A stretch of DNA of 64,000 nt from positions 126,045,501 through 126,109,500 of the forward strand of contig NC_090989.1 of NCBI RefSeq assembly GCF_041146395.1, in the 5' to 3' direction. The position numbers and the translations under genes were made by a program. Below, one piece after another: positions 36,886-48,575 of the stretch (positions are counted from its first letter, which is position 1; each line of letters starts with the position of its first letter). The stretch comes from Eulemur rufifrons. Lineage: Eukaryota > Chordata > Mammalia > Primates > Lemuridae. The notes beneath the pieces were generated by a model that was not told the origin of the DNA, did not search any database, and saw only the letters and a list, made by a program, of their open reading frames with translations.

Positions 36886-37689
36886 ATGAGAGGTGTGTGG
36901 GCAGTGAGACTGCTGAAGGACCAGCAGACGAGCCCCTCCGCCACCTGCTCGCTCGCACAGGGCATCAGCTCACCGCGGAATCAGGAGCAGTGGTGTTATT
37001 CCTTGGCTATTTCTTCTTTTTTTGCTTTTGTGAAAGACACATGCTGAAAATCACCTGTGTCTGATGAGACGTCCCCAATACTTTATCTTGCTACGTCCTA
37101 CTTCTATAGCTCTGCCCCTCCAAATTCATTCCTATGGTCACCTCACATTGACACTTACTGTAAATTAGGTTAATTATTTCTTGTGTAAGTTGATTGTCAG
37201 ATCAGCTTTGATTGACAGTTGTACAGGTGTTTGTTTCTCTTTTTTATCTTTGTCTTCTCAGCAGACACCCTTGTAACTATGTATATAGCTGTTGCTAGTA
37301 TAAAGGTACCAAGAAAAACCTTCCAAGAGGTCTTCGAAGGTAGAGGAAAGAGAGGAAGTCTTTCCACATTCCTATGGTGAATCAGTGGGAAAAGAGCCAA
37401 AATATACACACGCAGTTCTCTAGCAGAAATTGGTAAGAGCAGTTAGGAACTAGATGCTTTCTAGGGAGGAATGTAAGGTAATCAGAGGAAGGTTCTGAGA
37501 CCCAAACTGCAAGAAGAGGACAGTAGACATTGCAAATGACCACGAAGCAAAGATCATCTCTCAAATGGTGACGTTTTGGAAAATCAATTCTTTCTAAATC
37601 AAATCTAGAGTAGGATGTATCTTTGGTACAGGGTGGACCAGCTTCACGCAGGAGTTGTCAGCTCCAGGAGGAGGGAACTTATGTTCCAA
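36886..37689. other. unannotated intronic sequence
   Basis: Unique, T-rich in places. No family recognised. Confidence 0.4.
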
Positions 37690-37725
37690 ATTCATTCATC
37701 CATCCATTCATTCAACACACAATTT
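37690..37725 (-). repeat. L2 piece left of the lineage-specific L1
   Basis: ttcattcatccatccattca then ttcaacacac is the antisense L2 3' end. The element seems to resume at about 38056. Confidence 0.55.
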
Positions 37726-37799
37726 TTTATTTACATTTCATTCTGCTTTATTAATAGTATTATAACCATTAATTTATTCCAATTTGTATTATATATTTT

Positions 37800-38042
37800 A
37801 GTTTATCCTTTTTTTTATTTCAGCATATTATGGGGGTACAAAAGTTTAGGTTATGTATATTGCCCTGGCCCCTGCCTCTTCCCCCACCAGGCAGTGCTTC
37901 AAGCGTGTCCATCCTTAGACAGTGTGCATCACACTCATTATGTATGTATACACCCATCCCCTCCTCCCCCACATCTGCCTGACACCCCATTAATGTTATT
38001 CCTATATGTGCTCCTAGGTGATGATCAGTGAAACTAATTTGA
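37800..38042 (-). mobile_element. strepsirrhine-lineage L1 3' end, 5'-truncated
   Basis: Antisense text atttcagcatattatggggg, caaaagtttaggttatgtat, gcttcaagcgtgtccatcc, actcattatgtatgtataca and tgatcagtgaaactaatttg is the L1 3' region typical of lemur and galago genomes. It is inserted in an L2 relic. The poly(T) start is near 37809, and sequence from 37725 to 37808 may belong to the same insertion. Confidence 0.8.
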
Positions 38043-38055
38043 TGGTGAGTACAAG

Positions 38056-38200
38056 CACATTTCTTAAGGTCTGCTTTGAGTCAGGCACTCGGTTAGGAAA
38101 CACAAAAACTGGGAGGGCCTGGTCCCGCCATCAAGGAGATCACAGATGAAAGGAGAAGAAAGGCAATGAACAGAGAGATACACGGTGCAGTGGGACTGGC
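38056..38200 (-). repeat. L2 piece right of the lineage-specific L1
   Basis: ctttgagtcaggcactcggt and cccgccatcaaggagatcac continue antisense L2. Confidence 0.6.
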
Positions 38201-38329
38201 TATTCTGGAAGTCTGGACAAAGTACAGGGCATTCAGATGTCATACGAAACACAAAGCACACCACCATGGTCTTGGCTCCAGAAGAAGCTGATCAGCAACG
38301 GGGTCTGGTGAATGTCCTGTGTCATTTTA

Positions 38330-38930
38330 AATGTTGAAATGTTAAAATTATTATTTTAAAAGTATTGCCAATTTGTTTCTGAAATGCTTCCCCAAATGCC
38401 CATGAAACACTGGAAAATCACGTCAAAAGGATCGCCTTCTTAAAAGATTCTTTTTCAGCCAGAATTTATAAAAGCCTCAGTTTAAAAATTCATTTTTACT
38501 ATCAACTGGCATGCACACATTTAAATAATGGGGGCAATAAATGTAGTTATATTTTCAAATACAAATTAGTTTCATTAAGAGTGAGCCCTCATTTACCACA
38601 CTTGCTGCTAATCGGAGGCAGCCTGTAAAGCTAATTTTAACAAATGCCAACAGCTCGTGACAAGCACCCAGAGACAGGGCAATCATATGCGACGATGCCG
38701 GATCAGCTGGCAAGCTCGTTTTTTATTTCTACACTCAAATTCCATATTTGAAGACTCAAGCGTGTTTATTACTTCAGTCGTCCAAAGGAAAAACTGATCA
38801 TCCAAATTAAGAAGTCTTTACATGATAACGACATCTCTGGCAATCCAGAATTATAAATGAAAACTTCGAAATTCAGAAAACTATTCAGATGGTGTCAAAT
38901 TTTGATATTCTGCAAACATAGTCTAAGAAA
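38330..38930. promoter_or_regulatory. candidate conserved non-coding block
   Basis: Six hundred repeat-free bases with many homeobox-type words (taaataatgg, gctaattttaac, ccaaattaaga) and a CpG word (catatgcgacgatgcc). It is the clearest repeat-free island in the middle of intron 1. Confidence 0.33.
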
Positions 38931-39194
38931 CCCAAGGGTAACTAAAACATACCTGTGGAAAGTGTCCCTGATCCAATGCCAGGAGTAATGAGCCATCTAT
39001 ACGAAACAATATTATTGTACAGTACCACTTTTAAAAAGTGCCTATGTGTCTATTTGCATATAAAATCCACATTTTTAAAAACCTGGCAGGGCAGGGAACA
39101 CATATTAACAGAACTTTCCTCTGGGTCATGAGATTATGGTGACATGTCCACGATTTCTGTGTTCAGCGTGCATTATTTTCATAGTTGAAAACAA

Positions 39195-39690
39195 TAGGGG
39201 TGTCATAGCCAGTCTCTAAGATGGGCCCCCACGATCCTACTGGAATCCACACCCTTGTGTGTTCCCCTCCCATGCTGAAAAGGACTGGCCCCTGTGGCCA
39301 ATAGAATATTGTGGAAATGACGGCGTGTGATTTCTAAGGCTGGGGCACAGGAGACATTATGGGTTCCACCTTGCTCTCACAGATCTCGGGGGGCTGCCCC
39401 CTGCCCTGCTGTGAGGACACTATCCCCCGGGGGGAGAAGTCCCCAGTGCAGGGAAGCAAGGCCTCCTTCCAACAGCCAGCACCAACCTGACGCCACGTGG
39501 AAGCGGACCCTTCAGGCCTGCTGACGTCTTGCCTGCAACCTCGTGAGAGACCCTGAGTCAGAACCACCCGGCTAAGCCACTGCTGGATTCCTGGCTCACA
39601 GAAACCATGTGCCATGATACATGTTTGTTGTTTTAAGCCTCTAGGTATCTATGGGAGTAATTTGTTACACAACAAAACATATCTACTACA
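39195..39690 (+). repeat. MLT1-like ancient LTR
   Basis: ggccaatagaatattgtgga, ttctaaggctggggcacagg, gagagaccctgagtcagaac, cacccggctaagccactgc, tgttgttttaagcctctagg. Near full length. Confidence 0.82.
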
Positions 39691-39841
39691 AGTGGGGTTT
39701 ACATTATAAAAAGAAAACACTTGCTTCCCACCGCAGCCCCCACCCACCAACGTCTCAGTGGGGCCTGCTCCAGAGGACAGGTCTGCTCTGCTGCTCTCCG
39801 CGTCGCAGCCACCCTCCCCTCAACGCAGCTCCCTCTCAGAA

Positions 39842-40155
39842 CGTGCTACTCAACGTGCGGCCCTCAGGCCGGCCGTGTCGCAGCATCTGGGAGCTTGTTA
39901 GAAATGCAGAATCCCAGGCCTCCCGAATCACAAGTGACATTCGAACAGCAAGTAATTCATCGAAGTCTGACTCAGAGTAAAGTCTGAGAGCCTCTGGGGT
40001 ATGGCAGTGGTTCTCAATCCTAGCTGCACAGTGGAACTATCTGGAGAGCTGTGCAAAGTCCTGGTGCCCAGGCATCTGGGGGTGGGGCCCGAGCACCATT
40101 ATTTTTTAAAAGCCCCCAGCTGACTCCCACACGCAACCAGGGCTGAGAATCAGTG
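39842..40155. mobile_element. two adjacent MER5-type MITE copies
   Basis: From 39842 to about 39990 the text (tgctactcaacgtgcggccc, gcttgttagaaatgcagaat) is MER5-like. From 40009 to 40155 a second one begins agtggttctcaatcctagct and ends ggctgagaatcagtgct. A further partial copy may lie at 40212-40276 (ggactgagaaccacagt). Confidence 0.7.
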
Positions 40156-40414
40156 CTCTCGGTAGAGCAAACCCAGTCTTTTTCCACTCCCAGCCTCTCC
40201 AATCGCCTGACAGCCAGGGCTCAGCGGGGCCTGGGAGCTTCCCTAAGCCTCACGTCCAGGACTGAGAACCACAGTCCAGAACTGTGCCCTTGGTTCCACA
40301 CCCCCAATCTCTTGACTCTCTTTCTACTTCAGACGCCCCCTTCCCAGGCCCCTCTGCTGTCCTCCCAAACACAGGCACACCCCTAAACTCCCACCCTCAG
40401 CCCTCCTCCTGCCT

Positions 40415-40690
40415 CACTTTCCTAAAATTATTTTAATTATAAACCACTTCAAACATATGGAAAAGGATAGAAAATGAGACATCTATGTACCCACGACTTA
40501 GATTTAACAAATGCTTACATTTTGCCTTATTTGCTTCACATCTTTTATTTCTGCATTAATAAGATTTCTTGGACACAGCCTCCACACCCATCCTTTTCTC
40601 ACGATCCATCTATCCCTGCATTTACCATTTTACGATCTACATATAACACTCAGAGCAACATCTGGCAGAGATCCTGAGACCCTCTCAGTT
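40415..40690 (+). repeat. old L1-type fragment
   Basis: taaaccacttcaaacatatg, gacatctatgtacccacg and aaatgcttacattttgcc form a known old-L1 text. Assignment is from memory of the family. Confidence 0.5.
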
Positions 40691-41985
40691 CATGGTGTGC
40701 TTAGTTTCTTGGTATGGTTTTGAAGGTACCCCCTAAGCTAAAAGAATATTTAAGAGTTCCATTTACTAAGTAGTTAGGTCCAAACAACTTAATACTTACA
40801 ACCTAACAATTTACTAGCCTTTTGAAAAAATAGAACACATAAACTGAAAAAAAATTTTTTTCTTTCATTCTCAACTAACCACACTTACTTACTAATGGGG
40901 TTGTGTGCACCTGCTGGGCACTACACCGCTTCTCAAACCCGGGAACCACACTCGACACCACCCCCCCTCACTTCCTGTTCCACAACAATTTTCTTAGCAA
41001 CCACCCAAGATCCAGCTTCATAGAGCTATGACGTCATCAGAAGGAACGAGGCGCTGTCCGATGTTGGTGCTGTGAAGTAGCTCAAGCTAGTTGTTATCGT
41101 GGTGTCCAACATATGTCAAGCATTGCTGCATCTCCCTCAAAAATGTAAAATATCCCTTGGCCCCCCTGTGATGTGCCGCAACACCCTGGGGTATCTAAGC
41201 ACAGAATCTGGAAACCACCAATATGCGTGTGCTCAAAAAGTCATGTGCATGATATTGTCCCCCATTAGCATTCACAAGCCTTCTCTAGCCCCAACTTAAC
41301 CCACCGGGGCAAAAGCGCCCCAGTCTCTCCCCCCAGCCTGTCTTCTCTCCAGCTCCAAGCAGACATCTCCAAGGACCTGTGTCGACATCCTCACCTGGAA
41401 CTTTCGCAGCACTTCCAGAAGAATATGCCCCCGAGAAAGTGCGACACCCTGCCCAACAAGCCTGCTCTTCCTCCCGCATGTCTTGTCTCTGTGGGGAGTG
41501 CCGTGCCCTCCTGACATCCAGGCGCAAAACCCCGGGTGTCAGCCGGCTCCTGCCCCCACGTTCACCTGACACGGGCCTGCCCAGCACGGCGGGTGCTTCC
41601 CATCCCTCCGCGTCATTCTCCAAGACACCCGGCTTTGCAGGACAATCCGATGCCTTCCTTGACTCTGGCTCCCCCTCTTCTATGTAATGCCTATCACCAG
41701 CTTTTGCCACGTTAACAATTCTGCACCACACAGGCTGCTCAAAAAGCATAACCACACCACTGTCCAGCTTGGACAATCTCAGTCTCACCCCACCCCCAAT
41801 CTCCACCTGTCCCGCCCCACCCTCCCTTCTTTCCAGTCCTGCTCCCGCCGTTTCCCTTCACTGCCAACTCCAGAGTCATGTCAAGGCTAAGCCCCTTGAT
41901 CTTTTGTAGCTGCTCAGAACTCTCCAGACACCACCCCTTCACTGGACCTCCACCTGGCATTCCTTTCCTTTCCATCTCGACCCTC
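40691..41985. other. unannotated intronic sequence
   Basis: GC content rises from 41290 to 41700, giving a 173-codon minus frame and a 102-codon plus frame. Neither resembles a protein family, so I treat them as chance. Confidence 0.5.
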
Positions 41986-41986
41986 T

Positions 41987-42760
41987 GTATTAGTCAAGGT
42001 TCTCCAGAGAAACAGAACCAATCGGATGTGGACACATATGTGTGCATACCTAGACAGATGGAAATGGACAGATACACAGACGGACAGGGAGAGACAAAGA
42101 GAGATATTTATTACTTAGAATTGGCTCATGCGATTGTCGGGGCTGACAAGTCCAAACTCTTCAGGGCAGGACAGAAGGCTGGAAACCCAGGGAAGAGTTG
42201 ATGTTACAGTCTTATGGTCTTTTTTTTTTTGAGACAGAGTCTCACCACTCTGTCACCCTGGCTAGAGTATCATGGTGTCATCGTACCTCACAGCAACCTC
42301 AAACTCCTAGGCTCAAGCAATCCTCCTGCCTCAGCCTCTCGAGTAGCTGGGGACTACAGGCACACCCCACCATACCCAGCTAATTTTTCTATTTTTAGTA
42401 GAGAAGGGGGTCTCGCTCTTGCTCAGGCTGGTCTCAAACTCCTGAGCTTAAGCGATCCTCCCACCTCAGCCTCCCAGAGTGCTAGGATTACAGGCGTGAG
42501 CCATCGCGCCCGGCCGATGTTGCAGCCTTGAGTGCAAAAGTAGTCTGGAGTCAGAATCCCTCTTCCCTGGAGTATCTCAGTATTTCTTCTTAAGGCCTCC
42601 AACTGAACGGATGAGGCCTACTCACAGTATGGAGAATAGTCTGCTTTACTCAAATTCTGCTCATTTAATTATTAATCACATCTAAAAAATCCCCCACAGC
42701 AACACCTAGACTGGGGTTTGACCAGAAATTAAGCACCATGGCCTAACCAAGTGGATGCAG
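41987..42760. repeat. ancient LTR-like repeat interrupted by an Alu
   Basis: tattagtcaaggttctccag, agaaacagaaccaatcggat, gaattggctcatgcgattg and, after the Alu, ctccaactgaacggatgagg and ggggtttgaccagaaatt. This is a well-known mammalian repeat text. I do not assign a subfamily. Confidence 0.7.
42220..42515 (-). mobile_element. Alu dimer, strepsirrhine type
   Basis: Antisense dimer starting with a T-run, through gagacagagtctcaccactc and gctcaggctggtctcaaac, ending gcgcccggcc. The flanks gatgttacagtctta and gatgttgcagccttg are the target duplication, both copies of the host LTR's own text. Confidence 0.95.
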
Positions 42761-42821
42761 AAAATGAACCATCAGACCCTCTTCTAGGGCTGGGTTCTAA
42801 CCAGACTGCCACTCCAAGCTG

Positions 42822-43250
42822 TTTATTCATTAACAAATACGTACCGAGCACTTTCTATACAAAAGGCCTGTTCTAAATGCTGGCAATGCCAAAGTAAAAC
42901 AAAAGAGATACACACAAAAAAGAACAACCCTGCCCTCAGGGACCTTACCTTCAGAATCAGAAAAGCAGACAATAGAAAAATAAAAATATTATATGAAATT
43001 TAATGTTTGAAGTAAAATAACACAGGGAGGAGAGAGAGAAATCACAGAAGAAGGAGGGACAGTTTTTAAAGACAGGATGATCAGGGAAGGCCTCACCCAA
43101 AAGGTGACATATAAGCAAACTCATGACAAAGGTACCAGAGGAAGCCATGGGATATGGGGGAGGGGGGCCAGGCAAGGCAAACAACCCGGGGCATTGCGTC
43201 CCCAGGAGTTAAGGACATTGGCTTTAACCTGACTGAGCTGGGAGCCCCTG
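42822..43250 (-). repeat. L2 LINE, left part (interrupted by MER1-type element)
   Basis: Antisense L2: gtttattcattaacaaatac, ccctgccctcagggacctta, gatgatcagggaaggcctca. Continues at 43441. Confidence 0.8.
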
Positions 43251-43440
43251 GCAGCGGCCCCCAGTCTTTCTGGGACCAGAGACAGTTTGCATGGAGGACA
43301 ATTTTTCCATGGACCGGTGGTGGAGGGATGGTTTTGGGATGATTCAACCACATTACATTTACTGTGCATTTTATTTCTATTATTATTACATTGTAATATA
43401 TAATGAAATAATTCTACAACTTCCATAGGCTGGAGACCCC
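43251..43440 (+). mobile_element. MER1-type hAT MITE, internally deleted
   Basis: ggcccccagtctttctggga, gacaatttttccatggacc, gggatggttttgggatgatt and attacattgtaatatataat are MER1 text, ending ggctggagacccctgc. Confidence 0.82.
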
Positions 43441-43660
43441 TGCCCTGGAGAGTTTTAAGCAGAGTGGAGACATGAGTCACTCTGGCCGTGACCAACCATG
43501 GGAGCAGGGAGACCAGATGGCAGTGGATAGAGGTGTGGGCAGATCAAATTCTGGATATTTTTTGAAGGTAGAAAACGGGATATATGGATGGTTTGGAAAT
43601 AGGGGATGAGAAAAAGAGGGTGTCCAAGCCACCTGTAGAGCGTTCACCTGAGCCACTGGG
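43441..43660 (-). repeat. L2 LINE, right part
   Basis: ctggagagttttaagcagag, ggagacatgagtcactctg, gatggcagtggatagaggtg continue the antisense L2. Confidence 0.72.
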
Positions 43661-44025
43661 AGGCTGGGGGCGGCCATCTGAGGTGGGGAGCGAGAGGAAG
43701 CCAGGAGTTTGTTGTAGCCATGTCAGCTCCGTCCAAGCGGATGTGTACGGTGGGCAGTGGGATATACCAGCCTGAGTTCAAGGGAGAGCCCTGAGATTCT
43801 GGTAAATCCTCACCTCCCACATGACAGAAGTTTCTCAAAGGCAGCAAGTGCATCTTCTTCATCCCCAACAGCAGCTACCCCGATGCCCTGACCCTAACAG
43901 ATGCACAATAAATACCCACTCAGTCCACACCCTTCGGGAATAGGGAAGGCACTTATCTGATAAAGGATGGAAAACGGCCTTTGGAATATTCCCCTGTGGC
44001 TCTCAAGTTCACTTTCTTAATAGTA
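43661..44025. other. unannotated intronic sequence
   Basis: Unique or heavily decayed L2 (acagatgcacaataaatacc near 43905 looks L2-like). Confidence 0.4.
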
Positions 44026-44029
44026 CAGA

Positions 44030-44275
44030 ACAGGGGTTGGGTTCACAGGCTCTGGGACGAGACTGACTAGATTCAAATTCTGGTGCCCTTACTCCTAGCT
44101 ATGTGACCTCAAGGAAGCCACTTAACCTCAATGTTCTCCTCTGTAAAATGGGGACAGCTGCAACATCTACCCGTAGGTGAGGGTTAAATAAGGTAAGGTG
44201 AGTTAATATTTAACAGGGCTTAGAAGAGCTCAGGCACATAGAAAGAACAGCATAAATGTTAACTATTTTAGTGCT
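44030..44275 (+). repeat. MIR SINE
   Basis: gattcaaattctggtgccct, cctagctatgtgacctcaag, ctcctctgtaaaatggggac, near full length. Confidence 0.92.
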
Positions 44276-44528
44276 GTATTAGTATTACTTGTTATTCACT
44301 ATAAAGATTCCTTCTGACCTGCTCTGGCCTGGAGTCATCATTACACCACACTGAAAAGGGTACTCTAAGGGTGTCACAAGATATTGGATTATTCCCAAAG
44401 ACCTCTCTAAATTAAAGACGTGTTTAAATGAACAGTGTGATTTCTTATATATATGTTTCCAAAGTTTGGTAGTACATGATATGAACATGTTCTATTAACC
44501 GAAGTCTGTGATTAACCAAATCTTTTCT

Positions 44529-44835
<307 letters not shown>

Positions 44836-44990
44836 AACCAAATCTTTTCTAATCCAACTTTATGAATAAGATCTATTACAATAGTTTCCCCAAATCTGAG
44901 GAAGTTGAGAGCTATTCCATACAACTTGAAAGATTCCTCAGGATGAAGGGTGAAATGCAAAGTAGGGAGTTTCAAAACACATAAACATAC

Positions 44991-45015
44991 ACACGCACAC
45001 ACACACACACACACA
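44991..45015. repeat. (CA)n microsatellite
   Basis: About 12 CA units with one CG interruption near the start. Confidence 0.9.
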
Positions 45016-45820
45016 AGCATGGAAACTGCTAATCCTCTGTAAAGAATAAATTCTGACCCTCAAGGAGGTCTGCCTATGGAACAACAAAATGACATTTCAG
45101 GTGTAAAAGCCAAAGAAAGCTGTCAGTGGGTGCATCTGGCTTCCTGGCTGAAAGAGTGTGGAAACCTCCAATACGGGATCATAGAGTAGCATGTGAGTGG
45201 GTCAGCCTCAAATAAACTGAACAAACATAGCTTCAGTTGATTTTCCACCTCTGGCCGGCCTCACTGCCCACTGACCCTCAAGGATTGGCTCCCCCCTTCC
45301 TTTGAATCTGATTCTGCAGTAGTGCACACCATAGAAGAGGGAGACCCGAGGTACCATCCCCCCACTGTCCTGTGTAACCGGGACACTGAAGTTGCCAGCC
45401 CTCGCCATCACTGCCTGCCCCCCAGAGGCAGGTCAGACCCAGGAAAATCCCAAAGAGAGCCTTCAAGTACCCTAAATGGTGTCTCCTCCATCTCAGTCTT
45501 GGCAGGTAGCCATCACTGCAGAATGTGACCTGATTTTCCAGCTCTTTGGTTCTGACCCACTGAGAGCGATTTTTCTTCCTGAATTCAGCCCAGGTAGGGA
45601 GTAAGTCACACAAATGCATATTTAAAAGCTGAACCAAATTCTTATTTGGAGAGCAAGGAATTAGCAGGGTTCAAGCAGCGGCTATCGCTTGCCGGCTACA
45701 CAGATCCTTTATGAGAAAGCATCTTGATAAAATATGCAATGATAATAACAAAAGCCCCTTTGGGGGCCAAGGAGAAAAGGGAGGCTCAAATTCATGTCAA
45801 AAACTGATGTGGATGGAAGG
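45016..45820. other. unannotated intronic sequence
   Basis: No repeat family recognised. The stretch 45620-45790 is repeat-free and looks the most constrained. Confidence 0.4.
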
Positions 45821-45821
45821 A

Positions 45822-45822
<1 letters not shown>

Positions 45823-45854
<32 letters not shown>
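45823..45854. repeat. (CA)n microsatellite
   Basis: Sixteen uninterrupted CA units, the longest pure dinucleotide tract in the window. Confidence 0.97.
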
Positions 45855-45856
<2 letters not shown>

Positions 45857-45989
45857 TCTTTAAAAGGTAAACATAAAAGAAACGGCTGGCTAAATTTATC
45901 TCTTTGTCAGTGCAAAATAGCCTAAGCCTTAGCCAAGTCTGTTACCAATTCTTAAACTGAAGGGAAAAAAAGAAATGCTTATTTAGAGT

Positions 45990-46190
45990 AGCACTATCAA
46001 ACAGAACGTTCAGCAGTGAAGGAAATACTCGATCTGTGCGATCCAATTCAGTAGCCACTAACCACATGTGGCCTGGACCACTTGAAATGTGGCCATAAGA
46101 CTGAGGAACTGAATTTTTAATTTTATTTCATTTACAGTTAAATGTAAATAGCCACATGTAGCTAGCAGCTACTGTATTGGACAGCTCAGC
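45990..46190 (+). mobile_element. hAT-type MITE (same family as 25844-26052)
   Basis: agtagccactaaccacatgt, ccacttgaaatgtggccata, gactgaggaactgaattttt and ctactgtattggacagc match the copy at 25.8 kb. Confidence 0.8.
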
Positions 46191-46520
46191 TACAGACACT
46201 CAAACCAAACAGCTGGCAACAGCTTTGTTCCTTCAATAAAATTACAATCCTAATCAACCAACAATTTCTTAAATTATCACTAAAATGAGTACAGGTCCCT
46301 GGCTGTACCAAATTCAGCAAGCTTAAAACAAAAAGAAAAAGAAACTCCAAAAACTAAAGAAAATTATTCCAGTGTGGCATTTCCTGTAACTTTGTTCTGA
46401 CTATCCAGTTCACATTTCTGTTATACTATGGCTTCGTGTATTTGGAAATCTGTGCTTACAGGTGGATTCTTGCATTTGCTGAACCAGAATGTCACAGTCT
46501 CTCCCCTTAAGGTCCTTGGA
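46191..46520. other. unannotated intronic sequence
   Basis: AT-rich, nothing recognised. Confidence 0.4.
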
Positions 46521-46524
46521 AACA

Positions 46525-46690
46525 TGAAAATGTGAACTCAGAGTAAGTTAACCTCACTAAGCTTCAGTTTCCTCAAGGCTAAAGTGAAGATAATATTAGT
46601 ATTCCCAAATAATGTGTATAAAGTGCCCAACAGAGCCTTGAAAAGAGTAAGCATTCAGCAAGTGATAGCTATAGTTGCTAGTATTTTTGT
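46525..46690 (+). repeat. MIR SINE
   Basis: agtaagttaacctcactaag, cttcagtttcctcaaggc, gagtaagcattcagcaagtg. Confidence 0.75.
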
Positions 46691-47765
46691 TAATAACAAC
46701 ATTAAAATCTGCTATAAAAAGGAATGGTGCTGATACAATGAAAGTTTACAGTCAACAAAGTTTTCCTAGGCCCAAATACTTTAAATGTGTTTCCCAGGCT
46801 ATGGCAAAATGGCCTCTAGTAAAATACATCTTGGGGCCCTGACATCTTGTCACCCACTGTCAAGCTCCAGAGAGGCAATAACCAAGATGGGTAGCACAAG
46901 TCACAAAAGTCATTCAGCCAATGTTTACTGTGCCCCTACCCAGTGGCTGGCACGGTACTAGGCTCTGGAGGATGAGGGAACAGAACCCAAACTGTGCAAT
47001 CAATGTCTCAATACTCTGCACCACCTGCCATCTGACTCCTGCAAAGCATGGCAAGCACTGGGACACCTTCATGGGATGCAAAAATGTCATCCTGGGGTCC
47101 CGCTTAGGCAGAAAGGTGCACTTCCTGTTTCCTGGACCAGCCAAGACCAGGTTCTGCTGCTGGCCCCACAGACAGGGACTAGGGTGTAAGGCAACTGAGG
47201 GGCACACACCCATTTTCTCAGCCAGGACAGTAAGAGAGGTCATGGCAGGCCTTGTTTCTCACTACCAGGCCAAATCACTTTTACAGGAGAGCCTTCTTTG
47301 AGCCTTCAAAAAGCCAAACTGACTTGCCTCACAAAGCAAACACAGCCGTTTCCACAGCCAGCCGCCCGAGCCAGTGAAATCCAAGGGGAATCTCCAGCAA
47401 GTTCACATCAACCAGACCAACAGGCCAGAAATCTCCCAGGAGTTTCTAAGCAGAAGTTTAGTGGAATTCTGTGGGGTTTGGGGGTTATTTTTCTTTTTAT
47501 AGAAAGTGCTCAATCTTCTTTTGTAACTGAGGGTACATTCCCCTATGGAATTCCCTTTTCTGGATATACCTAAAAATAAAATATTCCTCTGATCGCCTAC
47601 AATAATTTAAGTTTCAACCCTTTTGCTGGCAGGGGCAGGGATTTCCTGCATCCCCTCCACCTATGCAAACAACATGCTCCAGACTGTTTCAGGTGGTCCC
47701 AATGTCTGGGTCTCTCTGGCCCCTGAAGAACACTAGTCAAATCATACTCTGGACTTTGAGATAGG
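46691..47765. other. unannotated intronic sequence
   Basis: An L2-like scrap lies near 46915-46985 (agccaatgtttactgtgccc). A 126-codon plus frame at 46921-47301 has no family resemblance. Confidence 0.45.
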
Positions 47766-47769
47766 AAAG

Positions 47770-48425
47770 ATACAGTGTTATATCTGGAATCTCACACTTG
47801 TATTCTTTGCTGGTAGGAGTGTAAAAAGGCATACCATGTTGGGAAAAGGTCTGGCAGTTTTCTTACCAGGTTCACATAAACCACCTCTATGACCCAGCAA
47901 CTCACAGCCAGGTATTTACCCACGAGAAATGAGACCCTATGTCTCTAGGAAGACTTATACACAAATGTTCACAGCAGCTTTGTTTATAACCAAAAAAATG
48001 TGTGTGTGGGGGGGGGCATAACCCATGTGCCCATGAACAAAAGACTATCTAAACAAACTGTGGAATAGACAAACGCAGGACTATAGCTCAGCAATAAAAA
48101 AGACTACATTACTGATACAACATGGATGAATCTCAAAAATATGCTGAGTGAAAAAAGCTTTACACAATGCTGTTGAATTCCACTTATATGAAGTTCATGG
48201 ACAGGCTAAACTAACCTATGATGAGAAATAGGGCAGTTGTTGCCACTGGGAGGTGGGGGCACGGATTCACCGAGAATGAGGATGAAGGAATTTTCTGGGG
48301 TGATAGTAATGTTCTCTGTCTTGATAGGGACTGGGGTTACACAGGTGCATGCATCTGTCAAAACATTATGCAAATCTCTAGATTTGTGCATTTCACTATG
48401 TATGTAAATTTCACCTCAAGAAAAC
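47770..48425 (+). repeat. old L1 3' end
   Basis: acaaatgttcacagcagctt, catggatgaatctcaaaa, gttgttgccactgggaggtg and gtatgtaaatttcacctc are L1 ORF2-tail and 3' UTR text. A short TG/G run interrupts it near 48000. Confidence 0.88.
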
Positions 48426-48537
48426 CATGAACATATATTGAACTCTTAAATAATAAAATGTATGCTGAAATGTTTTGGAGCAACCTGTACCAAATGTCTG
48501 TAATTGACTTTAAAATGCACAGAACAATCATCTGAAC

Positions 48538-48575
48538 TGATGGATGGATGGATAGAGGGATGGATGGATGGACAG
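48538..48575. repeat. (TGGA)n microsatellite
   Basis: About eight imperfect tggatggatg units. Confidence 0.93.

Noticed and set aside
41285..41806. 173-codon minus-strand open frame in intron 1
   Set aside because: No domain or family resemblance, low-complexity composition from GC-rich DNA, no splice or promoter context.
42198..42531. Plus-strand frames across the Alu at 42.2 kb
   Set aside because: They translate antisense Alu text, a common false exon.
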